Below are positions 1-12,852 of a stretch of 64,000 nt of DNA, piece after piece. Position 1 is the stretch's first letter, and the number at the start of each line of letters is the position of its first letter. This DNA comes from Hofstenia miamia (taxonomy: Eukaryota; Xenacoelomorpha; Acoela). The stretch is from positions 904,057-968,056 of the forward strand of contig SCFE01000107.1 of the NCBI GenBank assembly GCA_004352715.1. The letters are read 5' to 3'. The notes under the pieces were generated by a model, which did not search any database, was not told the DNA's origin, and saw nothing but the letters and a program-made list of their open reading frames with translations. Made by a program: the position numbers and the translations under genes.

Positions 1-1599
1 TCTAAATAACTTAGAGATCATCTGTGTCATATGAAATGGTTCAGAAAAAAGCACTATAGTAGTTCATGAATGCTATTATCCTCTCAATAAACTCTTACAA
101 GAAGAGTAACCTCAGTTTCAAAATGGTAACTAACCTCTATGAATTGTTTGCTGTATTACAATGCTTACATCATATAATTTTGAAAAGCTTGCCAAGTGAT
201 GCACACACAAAATGGCACATATTTCTCTTCAAGCAAACCATGTAGTATTATAAATCCCATTTTATCAATGTCTGCATCCTTCATTGGCACTTACCAAGTG
301 GGATTACATAAGTCTAGAACTTAAAGTGCACACTTGATTACATTACATAAGAGTTCTTCTATGCAAGTTAGGATTATCCATTGCCATTTTCATTTATTGC
401 TCTTTCTCATCATTTATCTGCATCATGTTATTCTCATAATGTATAATGTAGCCATGAATATTCCAAAGATGTTCTCTTAGTATTATATTAGATGAGAGTG
501 TTCTCTTAGCCATATTAATGATCATAAAATCTAGTGTGAACTTTCTTTTGCCAATTATTAATCTAACTTTCTTGATCTTCCTTTTTTTGCTGTAACATAA
601 TAACCTAATGCATCAATGAGTTGCGCATTTATCAGTTATAGATGTTTAGATTTGAAGCCTAATTCTTCCAACAACTATCAACATTATCAATTCTGATCAG
701 TATCACATATTTTATACATTTATATCATAATAAAAATGTCAACTACACTGTTTATCAGAGACAGCACTAATTTTGTTTAAAATCTCTTTATCTTCATGAA
801 TTTCTAAATTGCCTTGGTTCTTGATTACCATAGGCTTCATGTTTCCACAAATATATTAATGGCTTTCATGCATTTAGTTTTCACACTTCCCTTTTCCTCC
901 ACAACTGTTGCCTAGCATGTCTCTTGTTTAACTAACTTTGTTTCCTCATTTTCACAATAATTTTCTTCTATCAATTTACAGTAGTAGCAATTTTCTTATT
1001 GGTTGTAACCACATAAGATGTATCTGAACTTGATAGTCTCATAACCCTATGCGGCTCTTCCTCAGCCTGTCTGTGATTGGATTTAGGCCAAAAAGAAACA
1101 GTAATATAACTTTCTTGTAACTACTCTGTCTTAATATCTTTATTTTGGAATTAAATTTTTTTCTCAGGAAAACAAAGCCAATTCTATAAAATGTCATAGT
1201 ACTTCCTGTATTTGTTTTCATAATTTGTCTAATATGATGTAATTCAAATTTAATTTAAAATTTCAACATTTATGTTTCACTTTTATAATATAAGAATTAA
1301 AATTGAGTGTTAGATTTTTCTTAGTATTTAGCAACTACTCCAGCAAAATTATAGCTGCTGCCATGTTTACTCACCAATATGTGGAATAAAGTTTTTAATA
1401 ACTATTCAGCTTTTGCAAAATTAGCCTTCTCTAATTGCCATTGCATTACAGCAAATTTACTTACAAATTGGTGTGAATCAATTAACACTTCATATTCTGA
1501 CCTAAATTTCCTAATTATCTTGAATTCCCGCTCTTAATTAATGTTCAATAAAATATATATTTAAAAAAATATTTTATACATTCCATGTCTATGTCCTAA

Positions 1600-1636
<37 letters not shown>

Positions 1637-2225
1637 CCCGCGTGATAATTGTGATGCAAATTGATTTACTTATTTACTTGCGTAACATTGAAGGAGAAGG
1701 ATTTGGTAGAAAAACAGCATGGTCCTAAAATATTTTCACATATTTCAATCAACAAATTCAAATTTAATAACAGCATTGTTGTTAATTGAATGGTTCATTT
1801 GATCATGGAGATTAAATCATTAGAATCAAAGAAAACTAGATTATAACTTTTAAACTAGTTGTCCTTGATAAACATATATTTTCCTTATTGAAATTCAGTA
1901 TACAATTACTCGATTAATGTAGCGCGGTTTTTTGAGTTATTTTGTAAACTAATGATCTTATACATACATATTCATATGGCACTTTGTTGTAAACATGAAA
2001 AATTAGATGGAATATGAAATATTGTATTTGGAACATGATTGACTGATATTTCAGTGTCGTCATCATGTCTTACATGTATACAGAACTCTATGTATGCTAC
2101 ATCACGTTCAGACCTAATGTTAGCAATTATACTGCAAGGTGATCTATTTTGTTTTATAAAATACTTTGCTATTGGGAAAATACTTTTTTCTAAGTAAAAC
2201 CAAGTTACTGTTTTAAAAAATCTGC
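1..2225. other. AT-rich DNA with no recognised gene
   Basis: Only short chance frames on both strands. A (TA)n array sits at 1602-1633. No conserved protein fragment was recognised. Confidence 0.6.
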
Positions 2226-2808
2226 TGGTCAGTTGCGGGTATTATTTTTGCTCATTGGGGGTGTGGGTATGGATTGAGCACCTAAAATTGTGAGGGTGTA
2301 AGCTGGGTGCAGATGCTGTGGATCGGGTCCGCAACGAAAGTCTGTACCCACGTCCACTCCTTCCAATTGTCAACACTGACCAAACGTTCATGAGAAGGTA
2401 ACAAACATGCGTGCTTCCTAGTAATTGTGTTGCTTGCACTACTGGCTTCTTGTTCTGACTTACTTTGAGTAGCGCGAATGCAGTGGGTTGTCATTGCAAT
2501 CATCAATAAGAATTCGAAATTTATTGATTTACCATGTAATTCAAGAAGTAACCACAAAAATTAATTAATTATCAGCAAGAGGGGTCTGCTCAGACAACTC
2601 AAACGTACGAATATGTACGATAAATATTTATTTCCCTATCTGCATTTCTATATATTATTTAATTCAGTGTTTATTGCTTATATACAGCAATTATGAATCT
2701 GTATTAGTATACAGGAGAGGGATGTAACATTCGACTTATGAACAGTCTCCAGTATTTTTTACCCATAATAATTCTACTCGCGGGTAAGTCCGTACCCGCA
2801 CAGTCTTA
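2226..2808. repeat. GCGGGTA-type short inverted-repeat element, probable
   Basis: The region opens with TTGCGGGTA (about 2233) and closes with GTACCCGCA (about 2792-2800), with further GGGTGTGGGTA and GTACCCACG stretches inside. Similar GC-rich CCCGCACCCG or GGGTACCC islands recur at about 20960-21105, 31290-31405, 49290-49330 and 49890-49955, so this looks like a dispersed non-autonomous family. No target duplication was identified. Confidence 0.4.
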
Positions 2809-2875
2809 ATCTCTACACTAAATTGGGGTGAAATTTTGGCGTGTGGTAATTCCAATGGGCTATGTGTAGCCTGGC

Positions 2876-3318
2876 CAGAGTTGGAATCGGTTCGGTTTCA
2901 ATTAGAAAATCCTAAAAAAATCAGGTACGGCTTCGGGTAGGCCCACATGTTACCGGAAAACACCAGCTACTTCAATTACATTTAATGGATTGTAATTGTT
3001 CGTATTAATATAAATAGTAAGACAATCAGTTCCTTTGACATTGTTTCTAATATTTATTAGATTTCTTTTCCTATCAGAAAACAATGGAAGAGTGCGATTT
3101 AATATTATTAGCAGTGCATTAAAAGTCTAAAAGGAGAACAATTAATACATTATCTCATTCGTTTGAATCTTTGAAGGTCACTTTGCCGTCCGGCACTTCG
3201 GGTAGGATTCAGATAAGATGCTGTGCATTTTAAGAAATTTCGGGTACATTCGGTTTCGGACGTGCTTAAGAAATCGGTTCGGTTTCGATTCCAAGCTCTG
3301 TGACAGATTCAAACTTTG
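2876..3318. mobile_element. hAT-type non-autonomous element, 443 bp
   Basis: The left end reads CAGAGTTGGAATCGG; the reverse complement of the right end reads CAAAGTTTGAATCTG (12 of 15 identical). It is flanked by 8-bp duplications AGCCTGGC (2868-2875) and AGCCTGGT (3319-3326), 7 of 8 identical. Inner GC-rich inverted motifs (ATCGGTTCGGTTTC near both ends) support a terminal-inverted-repeat element. An 8-bp duplication is the hAT hallmark. There is no coding capacity. Confidence 0.6.
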
Positions 3319-3612
3319 AGCCTGGTCAATAACAACTGTATAAGTATATGTTGAAAATGTCAAAACTTATTGTTTCAATAGTAATTGCCCCTTGGGTAAT
3401 AAAAATCAATTTTGAGTAAGAAATGAATTGATTTCATTTTAAAAGTCACAGTATACTCCAAATTTCGGATACGATTTCTGAGAATTTATCGAATTTTGGA
3501 GATTTTTTTCGAAATATCTGATTTTGTGCAAATTTTTTATAATTTTCCAACATTTTTTACATTTTTTGTAACAAATAAATGTATATATATTATGTTTTAT
3601 AATGATGATGTC

Positions 3613-4948
3613 TAGGGAGGGGATCCGGATAGTGAAGTGAATATACCGAATTCCGGATAATTTGACTGCCGGATACCGGATAATTTATTGTTCGGCAATT
3701 ATTATTAGGGCAACCAGAAATATAACTTTAAAAATATTCGACTTTATTTTTGTGACAAAATATGACCGAATTTAGTTAAATATGCTCTAAAATATGACCA
3801 TCCATTTTTCAAAATGATTCACATGATATAAACAAATACAAAAACTTTACATAATAAAAATTCATTTTTTTTGAAGCAACTGCTTCCCTAAATTATAATA
3901 ACAGCACATAAATTTCGATATATTATTGTGGTTAAGAGTTCTGTCATAGGCTAAAAGTTTTTTCAATATAAAGAAACATCTTTCAACTGCAACCGATTTT
4001 CCTTGGCATTTTCGTAACTTGGCATACAATTCCGATTAAATGTAAATCCCCCTTCCTTTCATTATAGCAATCTAATCGTGACTTGATATAGGCGATTATT
4101 TGGCAGGTATCATTTCCAAAATCAAGCGTAATAACAATATCTAGTGAAATTTCAACTCTGTCAAACTTGAACAACTTTTTTATGATAGCAGCCTTAATTG
4201 AAGCAATTGATTGTCAACCCTCATGATTGCATGAATCCGCATGAAGTAATAATGTATACAGTTCCTTTAATATTTTTTCAGCTGCCAGCATATATGCCTA
4301 GTTCTAGAAACGCGTACACCAGCGGGTCGGGTAAGGTTAACAATTAGCTAGCAATTGAACTTCTCGGGGGCTAGGTCAGGGAGTACATTGATTGAAGTTG
4401 AATGAATATATATTTTAGTTCAAATGATTTAATACACTCACAATCCAGCTTTAATTTTCAAATTTTTTTTCTTTATTTTAATAAAACTATGCCAAAATAT
4501 GACGTTTATGACATTTCAGTCACAAATATTACAGTATTTTTCAAAAAACAAAAACATGACTTTTTATGATTTTATGAACTCCTATTTAACTGCACCCCAG
4601 GTCTAAGGACCATCTAATCTTAAACAGACTGCAAAATAGACCAACAGAAAAAATACTACTTTTATTTCTATATGATTGCCCCAATTATTAATGAAGAGCA
4701 ACTTCATTTCTCAATTTATGTCGACGTCTTGCGAATAAAAATAAATAAATATTAAATAGACTACCTCTTGATATGTGAGAAAAATATTGTTATTTCACTC
4801 AAAAATTCCATTTTTAAATCAAGTTTTATCTCAGAATATGTTATTCGATAAAATCCGGTAAATAAGTTAAATTTTACCGGATACCTGATATCCGGATCCA
4901 TTGTGTAATTGCCGCTTTTACCTGATACCGGATTCCCGCACATCCCTA
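3613..4948 (-). mobile_element. hAT element relic, about 1.34 kb, with transposase C-terminus
   Basis: The ends are TAGGGAGGGGATCCGG and ...CGCACATCCCTA, forming imperfect inverted repeats full of CCGGTATCCGG motifs. On the - strand at about 4180-3850 a broken frame encodes a hAT-like C-terminal dimerisation segment: a VERCFFILKKLLAYDR motif followed by a YYN end, with a frameshift before it. Related copies lie at 9829-10245 (short, deleted) and 32811-33860 (opposite orientation). It is dead. Confidence 0.55.
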
Positions 4949-5280
4949 ATTATTGGTAGACTGATTTACTGAGTCTACACGTGTGTGTGTGAATTTTCCT
5001 TAAAAAATGCGAAACAATAGCATCCTATGTCTCAATTATCAATACATTTAATATGAACGTCGATTAGACTGAAGTCAAAATACCTTTTCAAAAAGCAGAA
5101 TAATTCTATTTATAGTAAATTATTGAGAGATTCCAGAAAAAAATTAATTATCTTTCTAATTGCAAAACTGTAGATTGCTAAAACTAAACGGTTTTTGAAT
5201 TTAGATTTTCATAAGAATTCCTCTAAAACTAAGCAAAATATTCTCTTATTAAAAGATAAAACAAGATATTTTTTATCGCT

Positions 5281-5390
5281 TTGGCATGTTAATGGCCGGT
5301 AAGCCTACCGGCCTGTCATGAAATTTAAAATCGGCTGCAGGCCGGTGAATTGCCGACCCCGGCTGGCTGGTAGCCGGTTCCATCTCTGAG
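5281..5390. repeat. GC-rich end of a hAT-like non-autonomous element
   Basis: A run of GGCCGGTAAGCCTACCGGCC, GGCCGGTGAATTGCCGACC and GGTAGCCGGTTCCATCTCTG in otherwise AT-rich DNA. Its outer end, read inward, is CAGAGATGGAACCGG. A near-relative at 17641-17715 ends in CCGACCGGAAATT with GGAACCGACCGG. The other terminus was not found. Confidence 0.35.
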
Positions 5391-5553
5391 TTAGAATCAT
5401 ATATGCATGTGTGAAACGCCATTCTGCTCTCTAGATAATTTAGCAATCACCGATATTCAATATAGTGAGTCGCATTTCCAGTAATATATTTTAAAAAAAA
5501 TAAAAAATTCAATTTGTTTAGTTTTGCTAAAATTTTGTAAATCTAATGTTTAG

Positions 5554-5846
5554 AATGCCGGAAATATCAGTGCGTTCCTTCAAAATCCTGCAAAGATCCA
5601 ATTAATAGAGTTTGCATTAATCACTGCAAGAATGGTTTTCTTTGTAGCATGTCTGGTATTTGCATTATGAAAAGTCAAGTATGTGATGGAAAAATAGATT
5701 GTACAAGCGGAATTAGTGATTTTAGTGATGAAGTAAGCTGTTGTAGTGAAAACTTTTATAAATGTCAAGAAGGGGAATGCATTCAAATTAATAGATTGTG
5801 TGATGGAATATTGCACTGTGAAAATGGTAGAGATGAAAGCCGCTAT
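5554..5846 (+). CDS. GPCR exon a: two LDLa modules
   Basis: Acceptor TTTAG at 5549-5553 and donor GTAAGT at 5847. The exon starts with two bases of a split codon and ends in phase 0. It encodes 97 residues with a Cys-rich lead-in (Cys 1, 6, 12, 20), then LDLa module 1 (residues 24-62, six Cys, calcium-site acids in VCDGKIDC and SDE) and most of module 2 (from Cys 63, with LCDGILHC and GRDE). Module 2 lacks its sixth Cys in this exon; the next exon supplies it. The 2.7-kb downstream intron holds a short inverted-repeat element. Confidence 0.85.
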
Positions 5847-8477
5847 GTAAGTGTACATATCGTTTATTAACTACAATGATATAATATATTATTTAATTGG
5901 AGAGATTTCAAGGAAGTGAAATTTGACAGTCAAAAAGCTATTTCTACTTTAATTTCTAATTGAAATACAGAATTTTTTAAAAACGAAACATTGTACCACA
6001 ACAATAAATCATACGCAAGAACTGATATACTGTTCATTCTTTATATAAAACAATTCTTTCGAACAAAAGAATAACATTTTCTAAAAATTTGACAAAGGAG
6101 CTGAAATTAGCACATGAAAATCGAAAGTAAAAATGGATATATAAGTTTTATATCGAAAATTCGGTGTTCGTTTTTTCAACGCACTGTTCCTTTAAACATA
6201 CTTTTCGAAAACATTATTTTATCTGTTCATTTTAAGTTTTTTTTGTTTCTCAAATTGCTTATTTAAATTAAAAAAAATAACTCGATTAAATTTTTTTTAA
6301 CTTTTCATTTGTAATATCAATTAATGTAATTAATGTTTAAATATGTAAAATTTCATTGATTTCTTTCAATTCAGTAAATAATTAGTATAAAATTAATTTT
6401 TCTTAAATTTTATCAAATATATTTTCAATTTCGAAATAGTTTTATTTAATTATAATATTCACATTTATTTTTAAAATTCACATGTTTTTAAAAAGTTGAA
6501 TATATAACCAGGTTAAAACTATGACGCTTTGGGTAAGAATATCTGTTTCATTTGCAATTTTCAGAGCATATTTATTATTATCAGCGTTAATGTGGGCAAG
6601 TTGGGGTAAGAAAACAAAGTCAATATTGTAGAGCCAATTACATTGGACTGATTCAATTTTTGCGGAATTTATAACATTATTGACTCAAACTATGAAACGC
6701 ATTTTTTGATTCTCTAAGGAGCATTTTAACTTAAATGTCCCATTAAAAGAGTGGAAATATGAAATAAGGATCCTGTTTGCATGAGTCCGCTTCTTAGAAG
6801 CCTAATCAGATAAAAAACAGTGCTTACTTTGAAAGCACCTCTACAATGCTCTCTTGCATCAAAACAATGATATTATCCAGTATTTCTTCAGCCGAGAATG
6901 ACTTTGACTTTAACAAGAGGTGGAATTTTCAAATCAGAGGAAATCACATACCACTGATATCTTTTTTTCCGTGATGGTGCAAGCCAACATTTTACTAATA
7001 TCTCTGCTGCATCGCATTATGACACTTCTATGGATCATAATCGTACAACCTATCAAAGCTGGACAGGGATCAGTGACCCATGTGTCAATGGGTCAGCTGA
7101 GTAGTAGGAGTCTATCACATGCTTCATTACCCGCGACCACGATTATCATTACTAACATTACTGTATTAATTTTTGTTCGTGTTCATTAAAATCCTTCGTT
7201 TCAGTTCATGTACTTAGAAACAATGTTCTAGTAGTAAAATAAATATTGTTTGCTAAATTCAACAATTATTGCATTTTTTCAAGGTGAAATGTAGCTACGA
7301 GCAAGGTGTCACTTGAAACGATGGGTCAGTTCAGGATTTACAAGCATGGACCGTGGGCCACATGCGTCATTGGTCATGATATTAATGGGTCGTGTGTGTC
7401 ATGGGTCACATCATGTGAGCCATGTCCAGCTCTGGTATCTTCTAAGATTGTAAACAAAGCTATTTGGGACACTCAGATCAAATATTGTTTGGGTCTGTTA
7501 CAACCTATGGTCAGATAATAAGAAACTGACTCTCCACTTGCAACTATGTCAATAACGAGAAATACTTAAGAAACTGTCCTGCTAGGCATCTCCGATTATT
7601 TCAAAATTTTTCTATAAATATGTTATATTTTTTCTATAAATCAATTGTAATTTAATGATTTATTCCAGATTGTATATTTATTTGATTATTTATTTATAAT
7701 AATAGACGCTTATCTTCCAAAAACTCTTACTTGCTTCCAGGTTCACTTGATAGCATTCTCAGAAGTTCAATCACATCCATGATACGAAGAGATGGATGCA
7801 GCCATTATACAATAAGTTACAAGGAATATTTGTATAACTACACTATCAATAGTACTATATAATAAGATTAGTAGTTGGAAAAATTTTATGGTACTTTAAA
7901 TGTTTATCTTCTGAAAAACGTCTACACTTCTGCTTTAAATTTTTTATGCACGTGCCTTGTCATAAGTACCAATTTTATTTTATAGAGATTTTCATTTAAG
8001 ATTTTTACTTTACAACTACTGTCAATTACATTTTCTTCGATTGATCTAATATTGGAAATAATCTATCTTAAATGTATAAGCTATATAAATACGAAGTCCA
8101 TATTTGTTAGAATTCAATCTCTTCCAACATCCTCTTTGTCAATTCGATTATGTTACATTTTCATCTATGAATTTCAATAAATGTTCACCGATTTTCTTAA
8201 CCCTTAATTGGCAAGCACAATTTTTTGCTAAAATAAATTTACTCTTTCAAAGAACTTTATGCACAAAACACTGCAGAACATTCTCATTTTCCATAAAAAA
8301 AAAAGCCTTTATTTTTTCGCCAAACTATTAAGAAAGTAACGGCCTTGTTGATTGTAGACTGCATAAATTAGAAGATATGAAATTCAACAAGATTTTTAGC
8401 TTTAGACAATGAAAAAGTTTCTTATAATTGTATTAGGAATTGAATTTATACATAGCGAAACTCGAGTGCATCTCAAT

Positions 8478-8525
<48 letters not shown>

Positions 8526-11500
8526 ACAATTAAAAATTAGTTTTTATAATATCTTTTAGGCAGGATGCAGTATTTTTCCTTTAGCATGCCACTACTCAAT
8601 GTTTTGGAACTTAGATTATCAGGCATATTTACACACATTTCAATTTGAAATATTTTCTCAGTATATTCTTAAGAAAAGTATATTTCAAACAGACATAGTT
8701 CAAAGCACATGTTACAATCCCAATTGGAAAGAACTATATTTTAAAGAAATTGCAAGCGAACAATTCTTGTCTTAACGAAGGCAGTAAATATCTCGATTTC
8801 GATTTGTCTATTAACATTTGGCATTACCGCTAATTTGTTTATAGTTGGATTTTCAATAAGTTTTGTTTACTTTGAAAATAATTTCAACTTTTTGTTTATT
8901 ACCTTTGCTTCAATTGCTGATTTCGTAAGTCACAATAATCTTTTTTTTAATTATTTAATTTTTCCAATATTCTTTGCATTTGAAACTCTACATGTACATG
9001 CCAATATTACATATTCTCAAGAGAAGATAAAAATTTGTATGTTCAGGTATACTTAATTTTATGCAGCCTTACATGGCCGTTAAGTACATAAGTAGGCTTC
9101 GGCGGTATCGAATTACCGTAGCGTTATGGTTACTGTCAGTATAATTTTTTAGTAACACGGTACTCAGATAAAACACACAAAAAAACATGTTTACCGTTGC
9201 AGAATTCTAATTAAAAGGATCCGTTTATTAACAAAATATTTTCAAATTTATGAAATTGAAATGCTTGAAGAAGGTAACAATGAGATTAAGGTAATCACGA
9301 AGGAAAGTGACTCAATTGAAGGCCGACACCAGCTAAGAAGTTGCACACAATGGCCAGTATATTGGCCGCAAGAGTGCATGTACTAAGAACTGCTTCTGCA
9401 GAGACCTCTGCCTCAGGTTCCTTTGATTTTTTTGGGAAAAATTTGTTACTAGAAAGGACGTTTCAACGTACTGGTCCAATCGATTACTTTGCTGAGCAAG
9501 GTGACTCGAAGAATATTACAGATAAACTACCAAAACTGACGTGGAGAGGCTCCAATGGAAAAAGTGAAAATGGTGACGGACCAACATGAAAGATCCTTAC
9601 CCAACTAAATGAATTTGTTTCAAATTCACAACTCGTAATATATAGATTTACATATAGAGCGTTCACTTTGTTGCAGATACTAACGAGTTGTTTCAGTTTT
9701 TGATTGAAGAATATTCTGTTGATTCCAGCACTACTTATGCTGAAACTAATGAAGAGAATACAGAAATGCATGTGCACAATGAAGATGATATAGAAGACAT
9801 TGATGAAGCTTCAACTGCAAGTATGGATTAGGGATGTACCGGAATCCTGTATTCAGTAAAATCGGCAATAACACAACCGAATCCGGATATCCAGTATCCG
9901 GTAAAATTAAACTTGCTTACCGGATTTTACCAGATAACATATTTTAAGATAAAACTAAATTTAAAATTGGAATTTTCGAAGAAAAAACAATATTTTTTCC
10001 ATGATACACAAATTTTCATGCAATATAACAAGTTTTTCTGACATATTAGAACGAAGTCTATTTCGTTGACAAAATATTTCCATGTATGCTGAATACTCAA
10101 AATATTTATTTATTTTCATCCGCAAGAGGTCGATATTATTTGAGAAATGTGCCCCTTAATAATTGAACAATATATTATCAGGTATCCGACAGTCAAATTA
10201 TTCGGTATCCGGAATATACAATTCACGATCCGGATCCCATCCCTAGTGTGGATGAAAAATGCGTAATCAAGGACCTGTTATTTTAGTTGCACGAGATTAC
10301 AATTCTCAACATCGAGAACCCGAGAGGCGATTTTATTTACAAAAACAAGTATTGAATGGAAAACGTCAAATTTCTGAGAGCCGACATTCTTTCTAGTGTT
10401 ATATCTTGGACCAACCAATATAAAAATATAAGTGATCTTGATATGGCAGAAATTAAAGATTCTCTTGGTCTTCTAATCCGTATGGGTGCATCCCAAGACA
10501 ACAATGAAAATGACAGTGAAAGCTCTGTTATAAGAGCAACGATGTCAATCAATCAATTTGAAGGCATACGACGATGCCTAAGAGTTGATTACATTGATAC
10601 ACACAGTAATCTAAGGGTAACTGACAAGTTTCCACTATTTTTTAATGTCCTTGATATTTTCATTATTCAATGTAGATCTTCATATTTGCCAAGCAAATTT
10701 CTATGTGTGGATTCCATTTTTAGGATGTTGTCCATTTACATTTTGACAATACCTCTTATCAAAACCAGATAAATATGGAATGAATCTCTTGGCCCTCAAA
10801 CCGGATAGGTTTGTGATGGCTTGCTTTAGCCTGGCAAAGATGCAGCAACAAGACTGCTCGTGGATCATCTTGTCTATTTGTCGAAATTCACAAAGAATGT
10901 TCTTACGATACTGGAAGAAATCTCCCTAATAGTAATTTTTTTTAGCGATTTTGACTTCGTAGAGGACCTGTACTGCAAGCGACATACTTATATTAGTGTT
11001 CTGCGGTAAAGGTTTAGCCGATAGCCGGCCGTAACCCCGGTCAGCTACGGCCAAATATTTTTTGTCTTCCTCCAAAATCCCGGCTAAGATTCAATTTTGA
11101 ACATTATGATGTACAATTTAATCGTTCCATTGAGAATTGCTGTATTTCACTTAGTAGTAGTAAAAAGCGGCAACTATAGCAAAATATCACGGCTAAAGCC
11201 CGGTTACAGCTAGAGCATTACGGCTAGAGGCTCGCTACTTCCAAAGACTTACGGCCAACAGCCGGCTAAATTCAAAATTTAATGTCCCCGGCCGACTACG
11301 GACAAGAAAATTGCCTTAGCCACAGATCACTAATCTATATTGGGATTTTGCAAAAATACAAGGCTAACATTCCACCATTTGAAGAAATTTGAATCACTTT
11401 AATTGCACACCACAAAATGGGGGAAGCTAAATTGATTTGTTCAAATAAGTGTTATGTGATAATTAAATTTCCAAGTTCAATACATGCTTTACAATAAAGT

Positions 11501-12796
11501 GAAATAACGCGATATAAACACAAAGACTTAGTCAGCAATAAATCATCACAGATGATTTTATAGATTGATATGTCTTAGTGTAAGACGTGTTTGAAATAAA
11601 AATTCAATTTTCTATTTAAATTTTTTTGAAAGACCTTCTTATAAGCAATAAAACGTTTCCATCTTATAGTAAGAACTCTTTAGGTACGTCTTCTAAACGT
11701 CTTATAAATACTGCGGACCATTTTTAGACAAATAAAACACTATCTTTAGCGCTTAAAATTTAACATATTTTAACTAGTTTTGGCTTAAAAAGTTATTCTC
11801 AAAATTAAAGATAATTTAAAAAAATCTATTTATTGACATAGGTTAGCACATAATGCTTCAAGTTATCATCTGAGAAATGTCTGTCGTTTGCTAGAACCTT
11901 CCTCAAAAGGGTAAATGACACCTTAATCATTGCGTCAGATGCTGGTGCTGCTTGTAGAAGTGTGTAATCACCCGGAGAAAGACTGCTAGCTCCAGATACC
12001 ACTTGTTGCAAATCTTCCATATTTTCGATTAGTCATTTCACGTACCTAGCAATTGGAGTTGCATGGAATCTTAGTCAATTGCCCCAATCCACGTGACAAT
12101 TTTCTGAAATCCCACTAATTGCGAGCAATCGTTTCTTCTCCAAATCTTGATTTCTGCCAGTTACATTTCTACCCCAGGCTTGGAAACTGCTGCGATCGCT
12201 TTGGTAACAATTATACCTTCTCCTCTAAATGTCAGAGCAATATCTCGATTTTCATTCCAATTGTTTGAATACCAAACCGCTGCGGTAATCCACGTAACCT
12301 ATCGCGTGAGGATTGGGAGCAGGCATAATGTTTTGAAACATTGCATTTCTGGCCCTATTTTTCACCGTAGCGGCTTTGATTGAAAAAATTGTGATTGAAA
12401 TCAGAGCACATGCTCATAATTTTCATGGAAACATTGTGGAAAAGATAGCATAAGCATGTCAAGTTATGGAGGTCGGGTACATGATTTTTAACTTTATTTC
12501 AACTGACGTCATGAAGGCCGTCGCATTCCTAATGAGCAGCAGCCATCAGGACATTCAAAGCTTAAATACCTTTCAAACTTTGATTAAAAATTTGAATATT
12601 ATTTAATTCAAAGTTTGATTTTAAATTTAAAAGTTTGATAATTTCAATTCAAGTTTGATATTTCTTAGAAATAATTCTTACATACAAAAGAAATGCATTT
12701 TTTTCAGACTAATGTGTAATTAAATACAAATTTAACAATGACGTTGGCTAAAAACCACATAATGCAGATTTTACCTATTTTTGCAGCAATATGGAG

Positions 12797-12852
<56 letters not shown>

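Noticed and set aside
8565-8650. Leucine-rich-repeat-like reading (MPLLNVLELRLSGI) in another frame of GPCR exon b
   Set aside because: That frame stops at 8648 without a usable donor, whereas the phase-0 frame continues LDLa 2, supplies its sixth cysteine and joins exon c in phase.
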